A stretch of 64,000 nucleotides of DNA from Candidatus Heimdallarchaeota archaeon. GTDB lineage: Archaea > Asgardarchaeota > Heimdallarchaeia > JABLTI01. Each line of letters opens with the position of its first letter. Within the stretch, counting starts at the first letter, position 1. The stretch spans positions 62,001-126,000 of the forward strand of contig JABCTZ010000009.1 of assembly GCA_018238155.1 (NCBI GenBank). Direction: 5' to 3'. The position numbers and the translations under genes were made by a program. Of the stretch, positions 9,913 through 19,701 are shown in pieces. Below the pieces are notes generated by a model that saw only the letters and a program-made list of their open reading frames with translations, ran no database searches and had not been told where the DNA came from.

Positions 9913-11109
9913 ATGCCAAATTTCAAATTAACTCATAATCTTCTTGCCATTACAAATGCTTATCCAAATTCAAATACAAATTTTATGCAAGGTATTTTTA
10001 TTAAAAATCAAATTGATTCCATTAGAAAAAATTTTTTAAATGTTTATGTAATTTCACCTGTTTTACGTGATTTTGGTTTAATGGAAAAAGGCAGAAAATG
10101 TAAAAACTATTCTTATGATAATGTTTCAGTACAATATCCTAAGTCAATTTTCGTTCCACAAAACTATACTAGAAAAATAGATATTGATTTCCGGTTGAAA
10201 CATATTAAGAAAATAATTGATAATCTATCATCTGAACGGAATCTACTTCATGCTCATTTTGGTATAATGGGTAAAACTATTGTACCTCTAGCAAAAAATA
10301 GTAAATTGCCATTCATAACATCATTTTACGGTTATGATATTTATCAGACGATATACGATAAAGAATACTATTCAACCTTATTTTCAGTTGCTGATTTCTT
10401 AATTGTATTAAGTGATCATATGAAAAATAGATTGATAGAATTAGGTTCTTCAAAAGAAAAAATAAAGAAAATCCACATTGGTATTGATACAGAAAAATTC
10501 AAACCCCTCGAATCACCAAAAATTGGGAGCAAAGAATTTTTAATTGTAGCTAATTTTGTTGAGAAGAAAGGAATTCTAGATGGGATAAAAGCATTTAGTT
10601 TAGTTGTTGCAGAAAATAGTGAAACTAAATTGAACATCTTAGGACGAGGACCTTTGAAAGAAAAAATAATCTCTTTAATAAAAAAACTCCAAATTGAAAA
10701 AAATGTCAATATTATTGATAATTACGCTACTGAGAATCCTCGCAAGACCGTTCAAGATTATATGCAGAAATGCGACTACTTTTTACTGCCTAGTAAACGT
10801 GATTCAGCAGGAGATTGTGAAGGTACTCCAGTTGTATTAATGGAAGCATCTGCTTGTGGGAAACCTTGTATCACCACTAATCACTCAGGCAATCCTGAAA
10901 TAATTATTAATGAAGAAACTGGGTTTGTTGCTCCCGAAGGTAATGTTCAGAAATTAGCAGAATATATGTTAATTCTATTAGAGGATGAAACTCTCGCGAA
11001 GAATTTTGGTAGAAATGGTCGTTTTCATATTATTGAAGAGTTTAATGAAAACAAGCAATCTGAAAAGCTCCTTCAAGTTTACAAGGCAGCATGTGATTTG
11101 AAAAAATGA
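9913..11109 (+). CDS. GT4-family glycosyltransferase
   Basis: 398 residues with a GT-B fold signature. The N-terminal domain begins with LLAITNAYPN followed by a segment typical of WcaL/PelF-like enzymes, and the C-terminal domain has EGTPVVLMEASACGKPCI, the E-x7-E motif that binds the sugar nucleotide. It transfers a sugar with retention, probably onto a lipid-linked or polysaccharide acceptor at the cytosolic membrane face. A GAGG ribosome site lies just before the ATG. The flippase-GT fusion gene follows after 47 bases on the same strand. Donor and acceptor cannot be told. Confidence 0.85.
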   Translation: MPNFKLTHNLLAITNAYPNSNTNFMQGIFIKNQIDSIRKNFLNVYVISPVLRDFGLMEKGRKCKNYSYDNVSVQYPKSIFVPQNYTRKIDIDFRLKHIKKIIDNLSSERNLLHAHFGIMGKTIVPLAKNSKLPFITSFYGYDIYQTIYDKEYYSTLFSVADFLIVLSDHMKNRLIELGSSKEKIKKIHIGIDTEKFKPLESPKIGSKEFLIVANFVEKKGILDGIKAFSLVVAENSETKLNILGRGPLKEKIISLIKKLQIEKNVNIIDNYATENPRKTVQDYMQKCDYFLLPSKRDSAGDCEGTPVVLMEASACGKPCITTNHSGNPEIIINEETGFVAPEGNVQKLAEYMLILLEDETLAKNFGRNGRFHIIEEFNENKQSEKLLQVYKAACDLKK

Positions 11110-11156
11110 AATCTCATTTCAAAAATTATTTACAATGAGATAAAGATAGTTTTATA

Positions 11157-13934
11157 ATGCACACTTTTCCAAGCATTATACGAGCAAAAAATTTTTTAGC
11201 AGAGATTTTTGAGATGATATCAGAAACAGCGAAAAAGAAATCCATTGGTAACAATTTTCTTTACTCGATGTTTATAACTGTAATAATAGGAATAGTGAAT
11301 GTTGTTTATCCTTTATTCGTTGGTTTGTTATATGGTCCAAAAACCATGGGTAGTTTTTCTGTTATATTTTATTGGGCTATTCTAATTACTATTCCAATTT
11401 CAAATGGTATTGCTCCTTCTATCTCGAGATTCATTGCTGCAAGCTCAAAAAAAGATAAAGAAACGATTGAAAATATTGGTTCAAAATTCACTCTATACTA
11501 TCTTATAGGCGTTTTGTTAATTTATCCTTTTGTCGGATTATTTGGTTTCAAGCAAAATTTTGTTGAAGTAATTATCGTACTTTGTCTATTAGTTGGATTA
11601 GCAACTCATTATTTATATAGAAATTCTTTGCAAGGTCAAGAGGAATTTAAGAGCCTCTTCTTTTATGAATTGATTTCAATTGCAATATTTATACCCTTCA
11701 TGCTTTGTTTTAGTGCTTTGCCTGTGATTCTGAGTTGGAATTTTGTGCTTGACAATATCAATTTATTATTTATACCAATGTTAGCATTTCATTTGACTTT
11801 TGGTGTCATCATTTTTATTAAACGATATAAGCAAATAAACATCAAATCTACCTTTTCATTGCCAAAATTGTCATCTAAAATATTTCTTTATGGGTTATTT
11901 ATTGGAATAGGTGGTCTCTTTGCCTTTGGAACATCCAAGGTTCAAGTTATTATTTCTGATTTATATCTTATTGATTTTGAATTGGGAGTGTTGAGTTTTT
12001 GGGATTCTGCTATCGCTGCTATTACTATTTTTACTGTGGCTTTAGGTGGTATTCTAGTCCCACGAATAACAAATTTATCTAAATCGAATGAAGACAATGA
12101 ACTTGCAAAGAGTTTTGTAAATTCGATAAATTGGTCAATATCGTTTGTTGTTGCTTCTTTAGCTGGTTTTCTTTTCCTTTTATTTGAATGCTATCCTGTT
12201 ATTCTGGATTTTCTTACTTTGAACAAATATAATATGGTTAATTATTGGCTAGTTGTTGTACTATTGTGCTTTAAGGAAGTGAATTTTCTTTTACTAACCC
12301 CATCTCTTTCGTATGTTTTGTCTTCAGAAAAATATGTCAAGTTTAATCCTCTTTCCTCTTTTGTATATTCAATAGGAGTAATAATTTCATGGATTGTTTT
12401 AGTACCAAATTTTGGTATCATTGGTTTTGCTGCAGGAATTGCTATTGGAAGTTTCGCTCATAGTTTGACAATAATAATCTTTGTTTTGTATATAACCAAG
12501 TTGAAAGTAGGTCTCCATTTTCTATTCCTAATACCCACCTACTTGTTGAATATTACATTCATTGTTTTAATCCAAAAAACAACTACGGCACCATTTTTAA
12601 TTACTTGGGGGATAGCAACAATAGCTTCTTTAGGATATGGAATATATAATCTACTGAAAATATTGAAGAAGAAAGAATACTCACAAATAGGTACAATTCA
12701 TACGAAGGAAGATAACATGCAGAATATAGATCCTAAAGCGAAAAATGAAAAATCAAAAATATCAACCATTTTTATGGCTTTAGCATGTCCATTTATCATT
12801 GATCCAAGGGTTAAACAAGAAGTAAACACATTGAGCAAAAAAGGTTATTTTGTTGATGTATTATCATGGGATAGAGAAGGTAAATACGAAGATATCAAAG
12901 AAGATAATTTTCAAATAAAATATGTTAAACTTCTGACATCAAGACAATTCAGTAAATTACTATATATGATGTCAGCAGCGCTTTTTCAAGTTGTGATATT
13001 TATAAGAGGTATGAATTTACTCCGTAAACATGGTTGTATTATTGTTCATGCAAATGATTTTAATACTATATTTGGAGTATTTCTGCTAAAACTAATTTTT
13101 CCAAATAAAATTAAAACCGTCTATGATTCACATGAACTAACACCTGCGGTGTATTCTGAATGGTATGGTGAGCATTTAGGTTCCTTGATTGGAAAAATCG
13201 AATGCCGATTAATATCCTATTTCGATGAAATTATTACTGTGAGCCCTCCAATAGTGAAGCATTTAAAGCAAATTTCAGGAAATGATGTTAGTCTAATTTG
13301 GAATTACCCTACTAATTCCATCTTGCCTAAAATTACTAAAGCTCAAGCGAGAAAAATATTAGGTTTTGATAAAGAAACATTTCTTATTGCTTATGTGGGA
13401 ACTTTAAGACACGATATTGCATTAGTGAATCTAATTGAGGCAATTTCAAAACTGAAGAAAAAAAATAATGGAACTAGTAATCTATCAAAACTAAAAGTTG
13501 CCATTGTTGGAGATGGACCACTTTATGTTGAATTAGAAGAACAGATTAAATATCTGCGATTAGAAAATCTTGTTGAAATAGTTGGTCGAGTTGATCGCCA
13601 GAAATCATTAACCTATTTACGTGCCGCAGATTTATCATTTATATTATTTACAATTAAAGGAATGAATACTACAATTGGAATGCCTTGGAAATTATTTGAA
13701 AGCCTTGTTTCAAGTACACCTGTGATGGTCGTTGATAATACATATGCGGCAAATCTAGTTAGGAAATATGATGCCGGATACATTGTAAATGATATTGATT
13801 CTGAAGAGATTAGTTCTACCTTGAGCGAAATTTTAGCAAGAGATAAACCTTTGAAATTTGATTTGTCAAACTTATTTTTATGGGAAAATCAAGAAGAAGA
13901 ATACATAAAAATATATGAGTCTCTCTCAATATGA
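11157..13934 (+). CDS. Fusion of polysaccharide flippase (MOP/Wzx-like) and GT4 glycosyltransferase
   Basis: 925 residues in one frame. Residues about 30-510 are a polytopic membrane region of roughly 12-14 helices, with the N-terminal pattern of MOP-superfamily polysaccharide transporters (G-N-x-x-x-Y-S near the start, then a PISNGIAPSISRFIA helix). After a charged linker at about 510-535 comes a complete GT-B glycosyltransferase of about 390 residues, with HANDFNT, DSHEL, then a C-terminal nucleotide-sugar domain (VGTLRHDI, VGDGP). The two activities normally sit on separate proteins; here lipid-linked glycan export and a cytosolic transfer step would be tethered. No stop or clear internal ribosome site separates the halves, though an ATG at 12717 in the linker could start the GT alone. 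ATG 11214 is an alternative start for the whole protein. Confidence 0.85.
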   Translation: MHTFPSIIRAKNFLAEIFEMISETAKKKSIGNNFLYSMFITVIIGIVNVVYPLFVGLLYGPKTMGSFSVIFYWAILITIPISNGIAPSISRFIAASSKKDKETIENIGSKFTLYYLIGVLLIYPFVGLFGFKQNFVEVIIVLCLLVGLATHYLYRNSLQGQEEFKSLFFYELISIAIFIPFMLCFSALPVILSWNFVLDNINLLFIPMLAFHLTFGVIIFIKRYKQINIKSTFSLPKLSSKIFLYGLFIGIGGLFAFGTSKVQVIISDLYLIDFELGVLSFWDSAIAAITIFTVALGGILVPRITNLSKSNEDNELAKSFVNSINWSISFVVASLAGFLFLLFECYPVILDFLTLNKYNMVNYWLVVVLLCFKEVNFLLLTPSLSYVLSSEKYVKFNPLSSFVYSIGVIISWIVLVPNFGIIGFAAGIAIGSFAHSLTIIIFVLYITKLKVGLHFLFLIPTYLLNITFIVLIQKTTTAPFLITWGIATIASLGYGIYNLLKILKKKEYSQIGTIHTKEDNMQNIDPKAKNEKSKISTIFMALACPFIIDPRVKQEVNTLSKKGYFVDVLSWDREGKYEDIKEDNFQIKYVKLLTSRQFSKLLYMMSAALFQVVIFIRGMNLLRKHGCIIVHANDFNTIFGVFLLKLIFPNKIKTVYDSHELTPAVYSEWYGEHLGSLIGKIECRLISYFDEIITVSPPIVKHLKQISGNDVSLIWNYPTNSILPKITKAQARKILGFDKETFLIAYVGTLRHDIALVNLIEAISKLKKKNNGTSNLSKLKVAIVGDGPLYVELEEQIKYLRLENLVEIVGRVDRQKSLTYLRAADLSFILFTIKGMNTTIGMPWKLFESLVSSTPVMVVDNTYAANLVRKYDAGYIVNDIDSEEISSTLSEILARDKPLKFDLSNLFLWENQEEEYIKIYESLSI

Positions 13935-14003
13935 GAACATATCCCAAGAGTAGTTTTTTAAACTAAGGTTTTATTTAAACTAAAAGACAAATGAGGCAAT
14001 TCT

Positions 14004-14903
14004 ATGTATAAAGGGAAAAAAATCGGCATTGTAGTTCCTGCATACAATGAGGAAGATCTTATTGACATCACTTTGGACGATATGCCTGTTTATGCAGATA
14101 TGATTTACGTTACAGATGATTGCTCAAAAGATAAGACTGTTGAAATCATTAAAACTTTAGCTTTAAAAGATAAACGTATAAAACTCATTCAGCACAACAA
14201 AAATCAGGGTGTTGGTGGTGCAATTGTTTCTGGATTCAAAGATGCCATTTTAGAAGAAATGGATATTGTAGCTGTTATGGCTGGAGATAATCAAATGAAT
14301 GCCAAGTATCTCCCTGCATTACTTGATCCGATTATTGAAAATAAAGCAGACTTCACAAAAGGTAATCGATTAAAACACGGCTACTGGAAAGGGATGAGTC
14401 CATTTAGATTAACTGGCAATATTATTTTAACATTACTAAATCAGCTTGTTACTGGTTACTGGAACATAAAGGATCCACAAAATGGCTATGTTGCGATTTC
14501 AATCGAAGCCTTAAAAAAAATTGATCTTGATTCTCTCTATAAAGGCTATGCATTTGAAAATGATTTAATGCTAAAATCAAATATTGATAATCTTCGTATG
14601 AAGAATATTCTAATTCCGGCTGTTTATGGTGAGGAGAGATCCAAAATAAAGTATGGTCGATTTGTCATTAATACTTTACTGTACTTTGTTAAGGGATATA
14701 ATTGGAGAATATGGCACAAGCATTTCAAAAGACTTAATCTAATTGGTATTTCTATAATACTTGGCTTTCTAAGTTTAGTTGCGGGAATAATTGTTGGAAT
14801 AGTACTTAGCTTTCAGTTGATATGGCCAATATTTATTATAAGTGCTTCATTGTTTCTAATTTCATTTCTTGCAGACGGTCTTTCATCAATATTTAGAAAA
14901 TAA
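14004..14903 (+). CDS. GT2 glycosyltransferase, DPM/GtrB-like with C-terminal membrane helices
   Basis: 299 residues. It has the GT-A fold motifs of polyprenyl-phosphate sugar synthases: VPAYNEE at residue 11, DDCSKDKT near 38, and an AGDNQMN acidic motif near 93. Two hydrophobic helices at about 245-265 and 270-292 anchor it in the membrane. By family it likely moves a hexose from a nucleotide sugar to dolichyl or polyprenyl phosphate, supplying donors for the GT-C enzymes encoded nearby. A GAGG ribosome site precedes the ATG. It converges with the next gene with only three bases between the stops. Confidence 0.85.
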   Translation: MYKGKKIGIVVPAYNEEDLIDITLDDMPVYADMIYVTDDCSKDKTVEIIKTLALKDKRIKLIQHNKNQGVGGAIVSGFKDAILEEMDIVAVMAGDNQMNAKYLPALLDPIIENKADFTKGNRLKHGYWKGMSPFRLTGNIILTLLNQLVTGYWNIKDPQNGYVAISIEALKKIDLDSLYKGYAFENDLMLKSNIDNLRMKNILIPAVYGEERSKIKYGRFVINTLLYFVKGYNWRIWHKHFKRLNLIGISIILGFLSLVAGIIVGIVLSFQLIWPIFIISASLFLISFLADGLSSIFRK

Positions 14904-14906
14904 TTT

Positions 14907-16787
14907 CTAAAAAGGTAATAGGACAATAGCGAAAACCGAATCATAAATCCGATTAATATTCGGATTTAAAGGTACATAAGATGAAATATCTGGAAATTTT
15001 AGAACCCAATTGTCATTATCTTCACCATAGATTGCCCAGCCTTTAATAAAACCATCTTGTATCGATACTTCGGTTATGACAATGTAGTCAATTCTTTGGT
15101 TAGCAAATTTTGGAGATAAATTTGTTGCGTAATTAATTCGCGTTGATTCATTAGCAAATAGGATCAATCTTAACCAACTTTGTCCACTATTGTCAAATAC
15201 TGAATCCATACCTGATAATCCTTCTAAAATAGCAGCATATCTGAAATCGCAATCAATTTTTGGTTCCCAATTATTCGACCAGAGTGTTTCATTTGGTGAG
15301 TCGGCATATAAAATGAAGAAATCTATAGATGAAAATTCTGCGTCCCAAAACACCTCTTGAGTTCCCCAATTGTTTTCTGCAGAAGGATAAGAATATGACA
15401 TAGATGTAGCCATAAATATTGATAATCCAATTAGAGCTACTGCTTTTAGACTGCGTTTATTGATTTTCTTGTAGAATTTAATTACTGCAATTGCTACAAG
15501 TATTAATGCTACTCCAACTACATATAATGCTAATCTAGAAAGCAAACTTGACATTATAGGAAAAATCGCTGTCACACTAATTACTAAAATTACTGAAAAC
15601 AACCAACCTCTAATAATTCTACTTCTAGTTTTTGAATTGTTAGGGAGAGCAATAACACCAATTGCTGCTAATGGAATTAACGTTAAAGCTTGCGTGGATA
15701 ACACTAAACCTGTTGATACGTTTGTATCTGGGCTAGACGCACCGAAAAACAAAGCTATAATGAACATAATTATACCACCAATAATTCCTGATGCTACAAT
15801 TGCTATATTGACTTTTTTCCGGTTAAAATTGTAAAAGAAAATTGAGAAAACAACCGCATTGAGAATAAACACCGCAATTATCATTAACATTACAGTTAGT
15901 GATGATTCTCCTTCAGGAAAGAGAGACTTAAATGAAGATTCAATAAAATTCAGGGGAAATCCTTTCAAAACAATTTGCCAAAAAAGAAAAACAAAAGCAT
16001 CAAGAGTAATGATAATTCCTATATCTAGAATTAAATCTTTTTTTACGAATTTACCATTATTACCAAATCTCCTGTAAATGATATTATATGGAAATAAAAT
16101 ATGCCATAAAGCTAAAACGATAAGAGTAGTTAGATGATGAACGAAGGTAATTCCCACAGTAATCAACAAAGCCAAAATCAAATATCTTAAATCCTTTGTT
16201 TCAAAATAACGTAAAATGTAGAAAACAACAAAGGGAACCAACCCTAATACTATTGTTTCTGGGGCAATATTTTGATTTCTATATACCATCAATCCAAAAC
16301 AGCTAACAAAAAGCATTGAAAGAAGACCAATCATTCTTGATTTCATTAATCTTCTAGCTAAGACATAATAAATTATTAATTGAATTCCGCTTATAATTTG
16401 AGGGAAAATATAGATAGCTCCCATAAGTGGTTTTCCTGCTAAACCTAATAGGAATTCTGTCATTATAATGATAAAAGAAAAACCGGGTGGATCTCTGGTA
16501 AGTTCACTTAAATTAATCCAACCATTAAAGAAATCGTTTTTTAATACTCTTAAATAAAAGAAACCATCAAATGCTAATGGCATGCCTTCCCTGAGAATTC
16601 TCCAGGTTCGTAATAATAATCCTAAAATAGTGATTAATACTGTTAAGATAATAACAATGTACTCTTTTCTAGTATAGCTATTCAATGATTTTGTTCTTGA
16701 CTTCGTTAAATATTCAGTTTTATTTTTAATATTATTTGAATTATAACTAGCCAAATTACGAAGCTCCTTGATATTTTTATTTTTCAA
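14907..16787 (-). CDS. GT-C-like polytopic membrane glycosyltransferase
   Basis: 626 residues: a polar, basic N-terminal tail of about 45 residues, 11-13 membrane helices to about residue 460, then an outer domain of about 160 residues. The first outer loop carries LAFDGFFYLR, which resembles the acidic metal/donor-binding motif of GT-C enzymes such as AglB/PglB and PMTs, and the second outer loop has RNQNIAPET. The WWDYG signature of true oligosaccharyltransferases was not found, so I call it a GT-C enzyme or polymerase acting outside the membrane with a lipid-linked donor. A TATA-like tract lies at 16857-16868 on the minus strand. Confidence 0.65.
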   Translation of the reverse strand: MKNKNIKELRNLASYNSNNIKNKTEYLTKSRTKSLNSYTRKEYIVIILTVLITILGLLLRTWRILREGMPLAFDGFFYLRVLKNDFFNGWINLSELTRDPPGFSFIIIMTEFLLGLAGKPLMGAIYIFPQIISGIQLIIYYVLARRLMKSRMIGLLSMLFVSCFGLMVYRNQNIAPETIVLGLVPFVVFYILRYFETKDLRYLILALLITVGITFVHHLTTLIVLALWHILFPYNIIYRRFGNNGKFVKKDLILDIGIIITLDAFVFLFWQIVLKGFPLNFIESSFKSLFPEGESSLTVMLMIIAVFILNAVVFSIFFYNFNRKKVNIAIVASGIIGGIIMFIIALFFGASSPDTNVSTGLVLSTQALTLIPLAAIGVIALPNNSKTRSRIIRGWLFSVILVISVTAIFPIMSSLLSRLALYVVGVALILVAIAVIKFYKKINKRSLKAVALIGLSIFMATSMSYSYPSAENNWGTQEVFWDAEFSSIDFFILYADSPNETLWSNNWEPKIDCDFRYAAILEGLSGMDSVFDNSGQSWLRLILFANESTRINYATNLSPKFANQRIDYIVITEVSIQDGFIKGWAIYGEDNDNWVLKFPDISSYVPLNPNINRIYDSVFAIVLLPF

Positions 16788-16999
16788 TTCTTCCTTTAAT
16801 TTAGTTGAAGTAAATGTTCTGTTCTCGATAAAATCTCAATGTATCAATATTGGCACTAAATATATGTTTTATCATTATCAAATATCCAATATTTTACAAG
16901 AGTTAGGCATTTCTTTTTTTGGTTATTATTAAGAGTATCTCTATTAATTTTAGACCATAAAATCATTGACAGATTTAATTCTTTCTTATGAAAAACACT

Positions 17000-18004
17000 T
17001 CAATAATCTTCATTAGTAATTATAGAATAATCTCCTACTTTTAATGAACTCGACTTTATTCCTATTACGCGACTTTTCGAACCAATAACTGAATTAGTAA
17101 TGTGTGTATGATCAATAGTAGAGTGCTCGAGAATAACAGAATCTCTCACTTCACTACTTTCAATAGTTACTCCTTTCTCAATCATAACATATGGACCAAC
17201 TGTAGATGAATTAATTTTACAATTTTTTGAAATATAGACAGGGGGAATGATTGTTGAGTTGGTTACCTCTCCAAGAACTTGATGGGTATCGTCATTAAGG
17301 TATTTTCTGTTAATTGAAAGAAGGTCCTCCGGATAACCAATGTCAATACGCCACCCATCAATTTTCGCTGCTTTAACTAAATAATCATTTGTAACTAAAT
17401 TTTGAATTGCATCCGTAATTTCATATTCCCCTCTTACAGATGGTGTCAAACCGGCAATCATTCTAAAGATTACTGGAGCAAAAACATAGAATCCTGTAAT
17501 TACAAGGTTACTTTTAGGTTTTTGAGGTTTCTCTTCAAGAGAGATTACCCTGTCACCATCAACTTCCACAACACCATATCTTTGAGGGTTCTCATTTTCC
17601 TCAATATGAATTGTTGCTGAAGCATTTGATGAAAAGTGTAAATCAATGCATTTACTAAGGTCTGCTGAAAAAAGATTATCTCCAAGAAGCATTACAAAAT
17701 CGCTGGAAATTTGACTCTGAGCTAAATTCACTGCTGCAGCTAATCCGTGTGCTTGCGAAGTATGTTGAATAACATAAGAGATATTCATTCCAAGATCCTG
17801 ACCATTTCTAAAATAATCCATAATGTATTTTCTTTGATGACCAACAACAATAATAACTTCTTCAATATCTAATATATCTCTCAAATATTCTAGAGAATGA
17901 TGTAAAATTGGTTTACCTGCGACTGGCAAAAGATGTTTAGGGCGAAAGCTAGTAAACGGTAATAATCTATTGCCATGACCTGCAGCTAATACTACTCCTT
18001 TCAT
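17000..18004 (-). CDS. Sugar-1-phosphate nucleotidyltransferase with left-handed beta-helix
   Basis: 334 residues. The N-terminus has AAGHGNRLLPFTSF followed by RPKHLLPVAGKP, the nucleotide-binding signature of glucose-1-phosphate thymidylyl/uridylyltransferases; LLGDN near residue 107 supplies a metal-binding Asp, and EEKPQKPKS is the usual sugar-site region. Residues about 245-334 form hexapeptide-like repeats (ISKNCKINSSTVGPYVMIEKGVTI) of a left-handed beta-helix, as in archaeal GlmU-like bifunctional enzymes, although this tail is short for a full acetyltransferase. It makes an NDP-sugar for the surrounding transferases. The nucleotide is not certain. Confidence 0.85.
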   Translation of the reverse strand: MKGVVLAAGHGNRLLPFTSFRPKHLLPVAGKPILHHSLEYLRDILDIEEVIIVVGHQRKYIMDYFRNGQDLGMNISYVIQHTSQAHGLAAAVNLAQSQISSDFVMLLGDNLFSADLSKCIDLHFSSNASATIHIEENENPQRYGVVEVDGDRVISLEEKPQKPKSNLVITGFYVFAPVIFRMIAGLTPSVRGEYEITDAIQNLVTNDYLVKAAKIDGWRIDIGYPEDLLSINRKYLNDDTHQVLGEVTNSTIIPPVYISKNCKINSSTVGPYVMIEKGVTIESSEVRDSVILEHSTIDHTHITNSVIGSKSRVIGIKSSSLKVGDYSIITNEDY

Positions 18005-18193
18005 CTAAAACACCTTATTGAGCTTCATTGCCTTTTTTCATTGGTTCACGTTCTTTTTAATGTTGCCCAAATTTCTATACTTACCGAACAGAAAAAGTCA
18101 TTAAACAACGTTGATTATTGCAAATAGCATAATTTTATTAAAGTAATTTATATAGCAACAAACTAGAATCAAATATCTGTAAGGAAAATTAAA

Positions 18194-19066
18194 ATGATAA
18201 TCGGAAAAAGCAATATTAAGAGTACACCTTCTGTAATTTACGTTGCTGATATATCATTATTTTGTGAAGCTATTATCAGTGATAATAATTTTCTTAAATA
18301 TCCAAGCAAAGAAATCAACCAAAGAAATGACGACATTCCAGAACCTCATGAAACCATAAACGAAAATTCACACAAAGTAATAATAACAATTCCTGCATTT
18401 AATGAAGAAGAAACAGTTGGAAATGTTATTGAAAAAGTACATAAAGCTATGAAGAATTCAAATTACAGTTATAATTATTTGATTTTAGTTGTAAATGATG
18501 GGAGCTCAGATAAGACCATTAATGTTGCTGAAAATACAGGTGCTCATGTTTTTTCCCATTGTAAAAATAATGGCTTAGCTGAAACATTTAGAACCGAAAT
18601 GAAGATCTGCTTAAAGTTAGGTGCAGATATTATCGTACATACTGACGCAGATGGTCAATATAACGCTGAAGAAATTCCGAATCTCATAGAGCATGTTGAA
18701 AAGGGTTATGATCTAGTATTGGGCAGCAGATTTAAGGGAGCTATTGAAAGAATGACTATAATGAAAAGATTCGGAAATAGAGCATTCTCTTTACTAATCT
18801 CATTAATAGCCAAAAGAAGGATTTCTGATGGGCAAACCGGATTCAGAGCTTTCACAAGAAAAGTTGCTGAAGAAATAACTATAGAATCATCTTATACTTA
18901 TACACAAGAACAAATCATCAAAGCTTGTAAAATGGATTACAAAATTATTGAGATTCCTACATCTTTCGCAAAAAGGGATGATAATACAAGTAGACTTATG
19001 AAGAATCCACTGGATTATGCAATAAGAGCATGGAAGGATATAATTAAACTCTATTTTTTTAAATAG
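18194..19066 (+). CDS. GT2 glycosyltransferase, dolichyl-phosphate sugar synthase-like
   Basis: 290 residues. An unusual polar leader of about 65 residues precedes the catalytic GT-A domain, which begins with ITIPAFNEEETVGNVI and contains VVNDGSSDKT and HTDADGQY (the D-x-D metal site), then GSRF and SDGQTGFRAF, all typical of DPM1-type enzymes. There is no membrane anchor. It probably charges polyprenyl phosphate or a lipid-linked glycan with a hexose. AAGGA before ATG 18194 supports the long start; an internal start nearer the motif is possible. It shares a divergent promoter region (TATA-like ATTTATATAG near 18147) with the nucleotidyltransferase. Confidence 0.85.
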   Translation: MIIGKSNIKSTPSVIYVADISLFCEAIISDNNFLKYPSKEINQRNDDIPEPHETINENSHKVIITIPAFNEEETVGNVIEKVHKAMKNSNYSYNYLILVVNDGSSDKTINVAENTGAHVFSHCKNNGLAETFRTEMKICLKLGADIIVHTDADGQYNAEEIPNLIEHVEKGYDLVLGSRFKGAIERMTIMKRFGNRAFSLLISLIAKRRISDGQTGFRAFTRKVAEEITIESSYTYTQEQIIKACKMDYKIIEIPTSFAKRDDNTSRLMKNPLDYAIRAWKDIIKLYFFK

Positions 19067-19069
19067 TTA

Positions 19070-19576
19070 TTATTTGATAGCTAAAATATTAATATTGTAT
19101 GGAAATCGCTTAAGCCCATTTGTTTCTATTTTGACACTGTTGTAATCTACAAGTAGTTTTTTCAATGTTGAAGGTGTATAACGCCAATAGTCGTTAGGCA
19201 ACATATGCAATGGATAAAATAATGGCACACTTAGAAATAGATAACCGCCTTTCTTTAAACCGTGATAAATATTATCTAAAGCATTTTGATATTCAAAAAT
19301 ATGTTCTAATACATTTAAACAGATAATGATATCATAAATTGGTTCAAGCTTTTCATTAGTTATATCTAATTTTGTTACATTTCCGCATGCCACTAAATCC
19401 GTTTTGATATATTCATTTGAAACATGAAAAAATCTCTCGACTTTATAGCCTTCACCAGCACCTATTTCTAAAATTTTCATTTCAGTTATGTGTTTGGCAT
19501 TTCTTCGGAGGAATCTATATTGTTTTCTTTTCACAGGGAAGATTACATGAGTAATTTTTCTTAGAATTGCTAACAT
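19070..19576 (-). CDS. Class I SAM-dependent methyltransferase
   Basis: 168 residues, with ILEIGAGEG (motif I, SAM-binding), an acidic residue at the end of the second strand, DIIICLNVLEHI (motif II/post-II region typical of Methyltransf_11), and LKKGGYLFLSVP (motif III). It is somewhat short for the family but has the full SAM-binding core. In this context it may methylate a sugar or a lipid-linked intermediate; the acceptor is unknown. It converges with the GT2 gene, leaving three bases between the stops. Confidence 0.8.
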   Translation of the reverse strand: MLAILRKITHVIFPVKRKQYRFLRRNAKHITEMKILEIGAGEGYKVERFFHVSNEYIKTDLVACGNVTKLDITNEKLEPIYDIIICLNVLEHIFEYQNALDNIYHGLKKGGYLFLSVPLFYPLHMLPNDYWRYTPSTLKKLLVDYNSVKIETNGLKRFPYNINILAIK

Positions 19577-19701
19577 TTACCATCACATTACTATAGTATT
19601 CTGTACAACATCTAACAGTTGTTATTTAGTACACATTAAGTATTTTTATATTACCAATATCCAAAAATAAATTAAAGTATAGAGATAAGTGTGTGACTAG
19701 A

